In this document: piece after piece, positions 51,201 to 57,716 of the stretch | Numbering within the stretch: position 1 is the first letter of the stretch | Layout of the letters: every line of letters starts with the position of its first letter | Source: Kitasatospora cinereorecta | GTDB lineage: Bacteria > Actinomycetota > Actinomycetes > Streptomycetales > Streptomycetaceae | Direction: 5' to 3' | DNA: 64,000 nt | NCBI RefSeq assembly: GCF_024172095.1 | Contig: NZ_JAMZDX010000002.1 | Location: 1,240,001-1,304,000 of the forward strand | Position numbers and translations under genes: made by a program | The notes under the pieces: generated by a model | The model's database searches: none | Told to the model about the DNA's origin: nothing | Seen by the model: the letters and a program-made list of their open reading frames with translations, nothing else

Positions 51201-52486
51201 CCCTCGAAGACGAACCGGCGGGCGCCGTCCGCCAGGAACTGCCGCAGCAGGCCGGCCGAGGGCACGTGCAGGAAGGTGCGGATCCCGGCCTCGTCCAGCA
51301 CCCGCGCCTGTGCCGGGCGTCCGCCGGCGATCACCGCGTGGCTGGGCCGCGCGGCCAGCACCTCTTCGAGCTGCGCGCTGCGCACCTCCTCGGCGGCGAA
51401 GCCCAGCACGCCGACGCCCCAGGGGAGTCCGCCGAGCGCGGCACCGGTCCTGGTGAGCAGGTCGCGGGTCTGGTCGCGGTCCGCGAGGGCGAGCGCGACG
51501 AACGGCAGCGCGCCTGCCTCGGCCACCGCGGCGGCGAAGTGCGGCTGGTCGCTGACCCTGGTCATCGGGCCCTGGGCGAGCGGGAGCCGGGTGCCGAGCG
51601 CGGTGCCGAGCGGTGACCCGGCGCCGAGCAGCCGGGCGCCCGCGCCGCTCGCCGCCTGCCGGACGGCGTCCCGAACGGCGTGCACGGTCCGCCCGGCGGT
51701 GCGCCACCGCTCGGCGAACCGGGCGGCCAGGAAGCCGTCCTGGCCCACGGCCAGCTCGATCGCCCCGGCGGCCCCGGCGGCCGGGCCGGCCCCGGCGCCA
51801 CGCCGGAGCACCCGTCGCCCGTCGACCACTGCGGTCTCGGACCCGTCCATCGAACGCAGCGCGGCCGCGACGTGCTCCGGCACGGCCGACTCGGCGAGCA
51901 GGGCCAGCTGGGTGTCCAGCACCACCCCGGCCGCGCCGCCGACCACCGCGGCCGCCGCCGTGTGCGGACCGATGCCACCGGCGGCCCAGACCGGGATCTC
52001 GATCCCGGGGTTGTCCAGCAGCAGTTGGAGCAGCACGAAGGTGCTCAGCTCGCCGACCCGTCCGCCGCTCTCGCTGCCGCGCGCGATCAGCCCGTCCGCC
52101 CCGGCGTGGACCGCGGCGAGTGCCTGCTCCAGATCGGTCACCTCGACCAGCAGGCGGTGGCCGGTGAACGGCTTCGGGTCCCAGTCGGGCGTGCCCGGTG
52201 CGGGCGAGACGTCCGGTGCCAGGATCACGGTGTGCGGTCCGGTCCCGTCGGCCCGGCGCAGTTCGCCGGGCGACAGGGCACAGCCGGGGCCCAGCCGGAC
52301 CCCGAAACGGCCGGGGACGCGTTCGCGGAGCCGGTCGAGCTCCTCGCGCGACCGGCGGTCGCCGGCGCCGAGGTCGAGCACGCCGAGCGCGCCGGCGCGG
52401 CAGACGGCCTCGGCCAGCGCGGCGTCCGGTTCCTGGTGCGGGGTGACGCCGATGACCAGGTCGTCCGGCGGCAAGTGGGGACTCAT
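45263..52486 (-). CDS. Secondary-lipid synthase subunit: NPD-NPD-KS-AT-ACP-ACP-KR
   Basis: The 2407-residue protein starts with two flavin-type nitronate monooxygenase/PfaD-like barrels (about 1-260 and 295-600, each with a GSExGGxxG segment). These are followed by a ketosynthase (about 665-1090; Cys856), an acyltransferase (about 1215-1520; Ser1310 in GHSYGELV), two tandem ACPs (Ser1720 and Ser1825 in LSVDSIKR) and a ketoreductase (about 1915-2390; VLLVGGARGIT, Tyr2321 in QADYAAAND). This fuses functions of PfaD (enoyl reductase) and PfaA. Together with the next gene's DH it has every reductive activity for an iteratively built acyl chain. GGAG precedes ATG 52486. It is first in the operon. 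Confidence 0.9.
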   Translation of the reverse strand: MSPHLPPDDLVIGVTPHQEPDAALAEAVCRAGALGVLDLGAGDRRSREELDRLRERVPGRFGVRLGPGCALSPGELRRADGTGPHTVILAPDVSPAPGTPDWDPKPFTGHRLLVEVTDLEQALAAVHAGADGLIARGSESGGRVGELSTFVLLQLLLDNPGIEIPVWAAGGIGPHTAAAAVVGGAAGVVLDTQLALLAESAVPEHVAAALRSMDGSETAVVDGRRVLRRGAGAGPAAGAAGAIELAVGQDGFLAARFAERWRTAGRTVHAVRDAVRQAASGAGARLLGAGSPLGTALGTRLPLAQGPMTRVSDQPHFAAAVAEAGALPFVALALADRDQTRDLLTRTGAALGGLPWGVGVLGFAAEEVRSAQLEEVLAARPSHAVIAGGRPAQARVLDEAGIRTFLHVPSAGLLRQFLADGARRFVFEGSECGGHVGPLHSFPLWEAQLGVLTDFLDEQRGEPPTVEVLFAGGVHDERSAAMVAALAAPLAERGVAAGVLMGTAYLVTEEAVALGAVQPRFQRQVLAASATELLHSAPGHATRCVPSPFTEEFRQTGERLRSEGRPDREVWEQLERLNVGRLRIASKGLDRVAGELASIDDEGQLARGMFMAGQVAVLRSATTTIPELHAAVTGGAGAFLARRAAELADRLGASAEPVERPRPLEIAVVGMAGMFPQAPDLPAFWANVLNGVDAVTEVPADRWDPEVYYGPDGEPGRTPSKWGGFLPRIPFDPLAYGIPPTALGSIEPVQLLALEAARRALLDAGYDSGAGDGGRAFDRGRAGVVFGAEAGSDLSNAGVLSAVLPSYLGEVPGPLAEQLPRLTEDSFPGMLANVISGRIANRLDLGGANFTVDAACASSLAALDVACKELVSGTADLMLCGGADLHNGINDYLLFASVHALSPTGRSRPFDAAADGIALGEGVACLVLKRLADAERDGDRVYAVVQGVGSASDGRSLGLTAPRPEGQRAALERAYRSAGVEPAAVGLVEAHGTGTVVGDRTELATLTEVFTEAGAAPGSCALGSVKSQIGHTKCAAGLAGLIKASLALHTGVLPPTLHLERPNAAWEAQRSPFAFHTEARPWAAPAGERVAGVSAFGFGGTNFHAVLRGHDGAEPVHGLQEWPAELFLFRGADRSRALRGVTELLGLATAPGGPWRLRDLALAASRRAAAGHGPVRVAIVAGDVAQLVALLNRALAEEHAPQDGLHLDAADEEPGGRLAFLFPGQGSQRPGMFAELFAAFPALQRQLRLGHRYADLLYPPAAFTSEERAAQRAAVTDTRVAQPVLGLTGLAAQELLALAGVRPQLAAGHSYGELVALCAAGALAAQDLPGLSAERARSILTAVGADEDDAVGAAPGRDPGAMAAVRAGTEEIEKVLSGSEAVDAVVVANHNAPRQAVISGPTEQVAAATELLREAGYGAKRLPVACAFHSPLVAGAGEPFAAALAERSVRAPEFPVWSNRTADAYPADPAAIRAELAAQIGAPVRFAAQIEAMYEAGARVFVEAGPGSVLTRLVSEVLGDRPHRAVPLERRRTGLPGYLDALAELAVAGVPVHTDRLFRGRDAVPAGRGPAPRRPGWTVDGQLVRTAAGETLPGALAPARPVPEALMSTPDPRSADPQALIADFLSTSRELIASQRDVLLTYLGAAQPAVPPVRSVAPHLPRPVAQVSVPEAAAAPQPASPRGVSDLLALVVEVIGERTGYPADMIEPDLDLEADLSVDSIKRTEIIGQLVRRLTDQADTDTTPLTDDEIEQLARARTAAAIATWLTDRFGRPNQTTAAAPHPAAPMNATDLLTVVIDVIGERTGYPADMIEPDLDLEADLSVDSIKRTEIIGQLVRRLADRAGADTTPLNDDEIEQLARTRTAAAIATWLTDRFGRPNQTTAAAPQDVPALRPTDPDAAPTDGPAVPAGHDPLRLCFEEVPLPQAPAPADILAGRHLHLLGDDGHGLAAALATRLGALGAQVSSHPVDHHLSPADGEADGVLLLDPLAADGTAVLPGAVPALQAALARAPRRLLAISPAERTGHRGSGRADGLRGLFRTLAREYPDMSARLLELDRPEGPADSADQARTVDAVVAELLADDHETVVLRTATGRRGLVLRETGLGVLGSTGAGPAGDGVAEAAALGLDGEAVVLLVGGARGITAHVATALAAASRCRLELLGRTAPPDGPEDPATATARDRAALRAVLARRGVPLPEVDAAASRLLAGREVAATLAELEALGSPTGYRTVDAADGAALRQAVKEVYAEHGRLDGVIFAAGVIEDKVLAEKDPASFRRVFTTKVDGARALLDALSELPVGPGFTVLFGSIAAALGNRGQADYAAANDALEELGARWARHTGRRALTVHWGPWAPSARHNGMVSVELARDYAGRGVKLIAPDAGAQALLRELAWGDPQSRSVVYTASGW
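46831..47120 (-). repeat. ACP repeat, copy 2 (second carrier domain)
   Basis: About 290 bp of this stretch are nearly identical to 47146-47435 at the DNA level, in tandem with a 315-bp (105-codon) period. It includes the linker coding GRPNQTTAAAP as well as the carrier domain. Differences are few, mostly in the loop before the last helix. Confidence 0.9.
47146..47435 (-). repeat. ACP repeat, copy 1 (first carrier domain)
   Basis: This is the partner copy of the tandem repeat, encoding GERTGYPADMIEPDLDLEAD and the carrier Ser. Both copies use more T- and A-ending codons than the flanking KS, AT and KR segments, which points to a recent duplication or conversion of imported sequence. Confidence 0.9.
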
Positions 52487-52975
52487 GGGGGCTCCGATGG
52501 GCAGCATGGCGGATGCGGGGGGTGTGGGGGCTTCGGCACAGCACAGCGCGGGGCCGCCCTGCTGGGGGCACGCCGATGCCCGAGCACCGTGAAGGTGCCA
52601 GGGCATGGGGTGCCCCGGCACCGTTTCGGGGGTCCGATGTCCGGGCCTCGCTGATGCTTACCGACCGGTAGCGTCCACAGGGTAAGCCGGGCTCGTGCGC
52701 ACATGTCAACCACACGTCGCGGGCCCCGGGAGGGTCTGACTCACCGTCAAGTCCTGTTCCCTGAAGGCATTTTATGGGTCTGGCCAGCTCGATCCGGTCG
52801 GACGCGTGAGCACGCTTGAGTAATGGATGCCGTAGTTCTACCAATGCGCCGGCGCCGCCGCCCTTGCGAGCGTGATGGTCGGCACTCGACTCCCGACGCC
52901 GTTGACGCCGACCCGGTCGCCCCCACCCGACCGCCGGCGTCGCCTCGCAGCCCTTACTCGGATTTGGGGGTAGCT
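52487..52975. promoter_or_regulatory. Divergent control region of the two lipid megasynthase transcripts
   Basis: These 489 bp separate the leftward five-gene operon from the rightward oxoamine-synthase gene. An AT-richer patch at 52745-52775 (GGCATTTTATGGG) may hold a promoter. The TACCGACCGGTA dyad is listed separately. A frame open from ATG 52823 joins the rightward gene but has low-complexity Arg/Pro-rich content and no ribosome site, so I treat it as untranslated. Confidence 0.4.
52659..52670. promoter_or_regulatory. TetR-type operator candidate TACCGACCGGTA
   Basis: Arms TACCG and CGGTA flank AC. Dyads of this sequence type are bound by many actinomycete TetR repressors. It lies 173 bp upstream of the large synthase start in the divergent gap. 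No TetR gene is present in the window, so the factor would be encoded elsewhere. Confidence 0.35.
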
Positions 52976-55900
52976 TTGCGTGACACAGCCATCGTCGGCA
53001 TGGGGTGCAGGTTTCCGGGCGCGCGGGACCTCCCGGACTACTGGCGCCTCCTGCGGCGCGCCGAGCGGCAGTTCCGGCCGGTCCCACCGGAGCGCTGGAA
53101 CCACGCGCTGGTCCACACACCGGACGACCGCCGGGCCCGCAACGGCACCTACACCGATCAGCTCGCGACGATCGCTCAGGTCGACCACTTCGACGCCCGG
53201 CACTACCGCATGTCGCCCCGCCGGGTGCAGGGGATGGACCCCCAGCACCGGCTGCTCCTGGACGCCTCGCGCGAGGCGCTGCAGGACGCCGGATGGGAGA
53301 GGGGCGAGTTCGACCGCGAGCGGACCGGTGTGTTCTTCGGACTCAACCTGTCCGAGTACCTCGGACTCGTCCCGGACGTCCGCACCATGGGGCCGTTCGT
53401 GCTGCCCGGGGTGCTGCTGAACATGGCCGCGGCCAACGTCAGCCAGTTCTTCGGCCTGCACGGGCCGAGCTTCGCCGTCGACGCGGCCTGCTCCGCGTCG
53501 ACGGTGGCGCTGCACCAGGCGGTCGCCAGCCTCACGGCCGGCGAGTCGAGGGTGGCACTGGTCGGCGGGGCGTACCTGGCCCTGGATCCCGGCACCCTGC
53601 TGGCCTTCTCGAAGATCGGCGCCGTCTCGGCGGACGGGGTGTGCCGGCCGTTCGACACGCGGGCCGACGGCTTCGTGCTCGGCGACGGCGTCGGCGTCCT
53701 GGTGCTCAGGCCGCTGGACGACGCGCTGGCCGCCGGTGACCGGGTCTACGCCGTGATCCGCGGCGTGGGGATGTCCAACGACGGCGCGTCCGAAGGGCCG
53801 ATGACTCCCCGGGCGGGCGGCCAACTGCTGGCCCTGGAGCGGGCCTACCTGGACGCCGGCTTCTCCGCCCGCTCGGTCGGCGCCTTCGAGGCGCACGGGA
53901 CCGCGACTGTCGTCGGTGACGCCACCGAGATCGAGGCGATCACCCGGATCCGCACCGAGGGCACGGGCGAGCGCGTGGAGGCGAGCCTGGGTTCGGTGAA
54001 GTCGCTGATCGGGCACTCACTGGGCGCCTCGGGCGCGGCCTCGGTGATCAAGGCAGCGCTGATGCTGCACCACCGGACCATCCTGCCGATGCCACCCACC
54101 CGGATCGGCCGCGAGGCCGAGTTGCACGGCGCGGGCCTGCGGATTTCCGACAGTCTCCAGCCCTGGCAGCACAGTGCCGACACCCCGCGCCGGGCCGGCG
54201 TCAGCAACTTCGGCTTCGGCGGGACCAACGTGCACGTCGTCCTGGAGGAGGCCCCCACCCGCGCCGCGACCGGACCGGCCGCACCGAGCAGTACCCCTGC
54301 GAAGCGCACGGAGGCAGCGACGGCCGGGACCCGGGACACCGAGCCGCCGTACCTGTTCCTCTTCTCCGCCGGTTCCGTGGACCGCCTCGTCTCCCACCTC
54401 GACCGGTTCTCCGAGACGGTGGCCGAGACGCCGGACCTGCCGCTCGCCGGCATCGCGCGCACCCTGGCGGCCCGCCGGTTGCTGACGGCACGCCTCGCCG
54501 TGGTCGCGGCCGGACGCGACGAACTGCGCGCCCGGGTCGAGCAGGCCCGCTCCGCCCTGGCCCAGGGCCGCACCGGCACGCTCGGGGAAGGCATCTGCGC
54601 CGCCGACAGGCCGCTGCCCGAGGCGGAGCGGGCGGTGGCGTTCCTCTGCCCCGGGCAGGGGAGCCAGTACCCCGGGATGCTGCGTGACCTGTTCGACCGC
54701 TTCCCGGTGGTGCGGGAGACCCTGCAGGGCTGGGACGCGACGGCGACGGCGCACCCGGGCGGGTTCTCGCTGCTGGCGGCGGTCCACGGGCCGGACAGCG
54801 ACAGCCCACGGGGGCGGGCCCGGCTGACCGGCACCGACGTGTGCCAGCCGGTCCTGGGGGCACTCGGCGTGGCCGTCGGCTCGCTCGTCCGCTCACTGGG
54901 CCTCGCCCCGGCGGTCAGCCTCGGCCACAGCGTGGGCGAGTTCCCCGCAGCGGTGCTGGCCGGCGCGCTCGAACCGGACGAGTGCGCGCGGCTGCTGCTC
55001 ACCCGCGGAGCGCACATGCGGCGCGCGGAGTCCCACCGGCAGGGCGGGATGCTCGCCGTCCGTGCGGCCGTGGAGCGGACGGAAGCCCTCACCCGCGACC
55101 TCGACGACGTCTGGGTGGCCTGCTACAACCACCCCGGCCAGACCGTCTGCAGCGGAACACCCGCCGGGCTGGCGGAGTTGGCCCGCCGCTGCGCCGCCGC
55201 CGGGGTGACCGCCGGCGCGCTGGAGGTGTCGAACGGATTCCACTCCCCGCTGCTCGACCCGGTCCGCGAGGACCTGGCCGCGGACCTGGCCACCCGGCGG
55301 ATCGACCGCCCCGTGGGCGGGTTCGTGTCCACGGTCAGCGGCCGGCCGGAGTCGGATCCGTCGGTCCTGCGGGAGCTGTGGGCCGGGCATGCGAGCGCCC
55401 CGGTCCGCTTCAGCGACGCGGTGCGCTCCGCCCACCAGGGCGGAGCCCGGATCTTCGTGCAGTTGCTGGGCGGCAGCAGCCTGCTCGGTGCGGTGCGGCA
55501 CAGCGTGCCCGACCCGTCCGCGGTGCGCTGCGTCGCGCTGACCGGGCAGACCCCCGACGACGCGCGCAGCCTGCTCGGCGGCCTCGGCGAGCTCGCGGTC
55601 ACCGGGGTGGGGTTCGATGCGACCGGGCTGGTTCCGGCCGGGACGCCGCTGGTCACGCTGCCGCCGTCCCCGCTCGCCGCGACGGCGCACTGGCACGCCC
55701 GGGTGGTCTCCCGGGTGCCGGGACCGCCGACCACCCCGGGCCTGACCGCGGTCCTGGCCGGCGAGGTGGACAGCACCCCGGTCGTCCCGTACGCCGACGC
55801 GGCCACGGCGCCGGTCGTCCCCGTCCCCGCCGCCGACCGTGTTGCCGTGCCCGACCACAGCGACGGCCGGCCGCGGCCCATCCCTCCACGACAGAGCCTC

Positions 55901-57643
55901 GACGGACAGGAACCCCCCATGAACGACGTCGTCATGCTGATGCGTGAGCAGTTGGAGGTACTGCGGACCCTCACCGGGGCGTCCGGCCGGGACCGGTCGT
56001 CGGCCGGCGGCCCGCAGTCCTCGGTGGAGTGGTCGGGCCCGCGCCCGGCGTCCGCCGCCGAGGCGGCCGAACCCACCGCGTCCGAGCGCGCCGCGGTGGC
56101 GGCCGAGGAGCAGGGGACCACCGCGTACCAGCAGGTCCGCCGTCAGGTCCAGGCCGAGATCGCGGCGGTCAGCGCCTTCTCGGTGGACCAGCTGGCGGAC
56201 GACACGGTGGTCACCCACGGCCTCGGCTTCGACTCCCTGATGGTGACCGAGCTGCTGGAGCGGCTGCGCCGGCACTTCCCGGTCGCGGCCGACGGGATCG
56301 GCCCGGACCTGCTCTCCGGCGAGCCCACGATCGCCATGGTGGTCGACGCCGTGGCCGACCTCGTCGGCGCGCCCAGGGTGGCCGCCGCCCCGCATGAACT
56401 CCGCACCGACACCACTCCTGGGACCGGGACCGGGACCGGGGCCGCCGCGATGGAGAGCCGCATCGAGGACTTCCCCGAGCTGCTCGCGATGGAGCGGCGC
56501 GCCGCCGCGCTCGACCGCAACCCGTACTTCCTGCTCAACGAAGGGACGATGGGTGCCACCACGCGGATCGACGGCCGGGAGCTGATCTCCTTCTCCGGCT
56601 ACAACTACCTGGGGCTGTCCGGTCATCCGGAGGTGACCCGGGCGGTCAAGGAGGCCGTGGACACCTACGGCAGCTCGGTCTCCGCCAGCAGGTTCCTGTC
56701 CGGCAACAAGCCGCTGCACCACGAGCTGGAGGCCGAACTCGCCGCTCTCAACGGTTGCGAGGCGGCGATCGCGCTGGTCAGCGGCCACGCGACCAACGTC
56801 ACGGTGATCGGCCACCTGGTGGGGCCCGAGGACCTCATCGTCCACGACGCCCTCGCCCATGACAGCATCCTGCAGGGCTGCAAGCTGTCCGGCGCACGCC
56901 GCCGCCCGTTCCCGCACAACGACATGGCGGCCCTCGACGACCTGTTGAGCCGGGTCCGCGGGCAGTACCGCCGGGTGCTGATCGTGGTCGAGGGCGTGTA
57001 CAGCATGGACGGCGACATCGTGGATCTGCCGGCCCTCATCGAGGTCAAGCGCCGGCACGGCGCGCTGGTGATGATCGACGAGGCCCACAGCATCGGCACC
57101 GTGGGAGCCACCGGCGGCGGCGTCGGCGAGCACTTCCTCGTCGATCGCCGGGACGTCGACCTCTGGTCCGGCACGCTGTCCAAGTCGCTGGCTGGCTGCG
57201 GGGGTTACGTCGCCGGTACGCGCCGGGTGGTGGACTACCTGAAGGCCGCCACCCCCGGCTTCGTGTACAGCGTCGGCATGACCCCCGCCAACACCGCCGC
57301 CTCGCTCGCCGCGATCCGGGTCATGCGGGCGGAACCGGAGCGGCTCAAGCAGCTGTGGACGAACTCCGAGGCGTTCCTCCGGCTGGCCCGCGAGGCCGGG
57401 ATCGACACCGGTGACAGCTACGGCACCCCGGTCGTCCCGGTCATCGTGAAGGACTCCGCCAAGGCGGTGGCGCTGGCGGCAACCCTTTCGGACCGAGGGA
57501 TCAGCGCCAACCCGATCCTGCACCCGGCCGTCGCCGAGGAACTGGTGCGACTGCGCTTCTTCATCACCAGCGAGCACACCGCCGACCAGCTCACCCACAC
57601 CGTCGACACCCTCGCCGAGCAGCTGCGCCGACTGAACGGCTGA
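52976..57643 (+). CDS. KS-AT-ACP-alpha-oxoamine synthase fusion (PLP-dependent chain release)
   Basis: The 1555-residue protein has a ketosynthase (about 4-425; Cys172 in VDAACSAST, His in EAHGTATVV, His in IGHSLGASG) and an acyltransferase (about 550-860; GHSVGEF). An ACP follows (about 1050-1125; Ser1087 in LGFDSLMVTE). The C-terminal alpha-oxoamine synthase (about 1160-1550) has FSGYNYLGLSGHPEV, IDEAHSIGTVG and the PLP lysine 1403 in TLSKSLAGCGG. There is no KR, DH or ER. AOS domains join an acyl thioester to an amino acid with loss of CO2. TTG 52976 follows GGGGGT; upstream ATG 52823 lacks a site. It should end the lipid made by the opposite operon. Confidence 0.9.
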   Translation: MRDTAIVGMGCRFPGARDLPDYWRLLRRAERQFRPVPPERWNHALVHTPDDRRARNGTYTDQLATIAQVDHFDARHYRMSPRRVQGMDPQHRLLLDASREALQDAGWERGEFDRERTGVFFGLNLSEYLGLVPDVRTMGPFVLPGVLLNMAAANVSQFFGLHGPSFAVDAACSASTVALHQAVASLTAGESRVALVGGAYLALDPGTLLAFSKIGAVSADGVCRPFDTRADGFVLGDGVGVLVLRPLDDALAAGDRVYAVIRGVGMSNDGASEGPMTPRAGGQLLALERAYLDAGFSARSVGAFEAHGTATVVGDATEIEAITRIRTEGTGERVEASLGSVKSLIGHSLGASGAASVIKAALMLHHRTILPMPPTRIGREAELHGAGLRISDSLQPWQHSADTPRRAGVSNFGFGGTNVHVVLEEAPTRAATGPAAPSSTPAKRTEAATAGTRDTEPPYLFLFSAGSVDRLVSHLDRFSETVAETPDLPLAGIARTLAARRLLTARLAVVAAGRDELRARVEQARSALAQGRTGTLGEGICAADRPLPEAERAVAFLCPGQGSQYPGMLRDLFDRFPVVRETLQGWDATATAHPGGFSLLAAVHGPDSDSPRGRARLTGTDVCQPVLGALGVAVGSLVRSLGLAPAVSLGHSVGEFPAAVLAGALEPDECARLLLTRGAHMRRAESHRQGGMLAVRAAVERTEALTRDLDDVWVACYNHPGQTVCSGTPAGLAELARRCAAAGVTAGALEVSNGFHSPLLDPVREDLAADLATRRIDRPVGGFVSTVSGRPESDPSVLRELWAGHASAPVRFSDAVRSAHQGGARIFVQLLGGSSLLGAVRHSVPDPSAVRCVALTGQTPDDARSLLGGLGELAVTGVGFDATGLVPAGTPLVTLPPSPLAATAHWHARVVSRVPGPPTTPGLTAVLAGEVDSTPVVPYADAATAPVVPVPAADRVAVPDHSDGRPRPIPPRQSLDGQEPPMNDVVMLMREQLEVLRTLTGASGRDRSSAGGPQSSVEWSGPRPASAAEAAEPTASERAAVAAEEQGTTAYQQVRRQVQAEIAAVSAFSVDQLADDTVVTHGLGFDSLMVTELLERLRRHFPVAADGIGPDLLSGEPTIAMVVDAVADLVGAPRVAAAPHELRTDTTPGTGTGTGAAAMESRIEDFPELLAMERRAAALDRNPYFLLNEGTMGATTRIDGRELISFSGYNYLGLSGHPEVTRAVKEAVDTYGSSVSASRFLSGNKPLHHELEAELAALNGCEAAIALVSGHATNVTVIGHLVGPEDLIVHDALAHDSILQGCKLSGARRRPFPHNDMAALDDLLSRVRGQYRRVLIVVEGVYSMDGDIVDLPALIEVKRRHGALVMIDEAHSIGTVGATGGGVGEHFLVDRRDVDLWSGTLSKSLAGCGGYVAGTRRVVDYLKAATPGFVYSVGMTPANTAASLAAIRVMRAEPERLKQLWTNSEAFLRLAREAGIDTGDSYGTPVVPVIVKDSAKAVALAATLSDRGISANPILHPAVAEELVRLRFFITSEHTADQLTHTVDTLAEQLRRLNG

Positions 57644-57654
57644 CCCGCACCGCG

Positions 57655-57711
57655 GGCCCGATGGTGCGGTGGCCGGCGGACCCAACCGCCCGGCCACCGC
57701 ACCATCGGGCC
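57655..57711. terminator. Bidirectional stem-loop terminator
   Basis: A perfect 21-bp inverted repeat (57655-57675 and 57691-57711) with a 15-nt loop fills the gap between the convergent oxoamine-synthase and LAL regulator genes. It should stop both transcripts. Confidence 0.88.
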
Positions 57712-57716
57712 GTCCC

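Noticed and set aside
44819..51616. A very long rightward open frame (over 2,200 codons) antisense to the two lipid synthase genes
   Set aside because: It is Arg/Gly/Ala-rich low-complexity sequence with no domain, opposite to genes with full KS, AT, ACP and KR motifs. High GC at third positions makes such antisense frames stop-free.
51000..52486. N-terminal part of the large synthase as a separate nitronate monooxygenase gene
   Set aside because: The frame runs without stop into the KS domain, and PfaD-like enoyl reductases share the same fold. A fused ER role fits the context better.
52823..52975. Upstream ATG extension of the KS-AT-ACP-AOS gene
   Set aside because: The 51 added residues are Arg/Pro-rich with no ribosome site, whereas TTG 52976 has GGGGGT at the right distance and starts at the conserved KS N-terminus. 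It remains possible but less likely.
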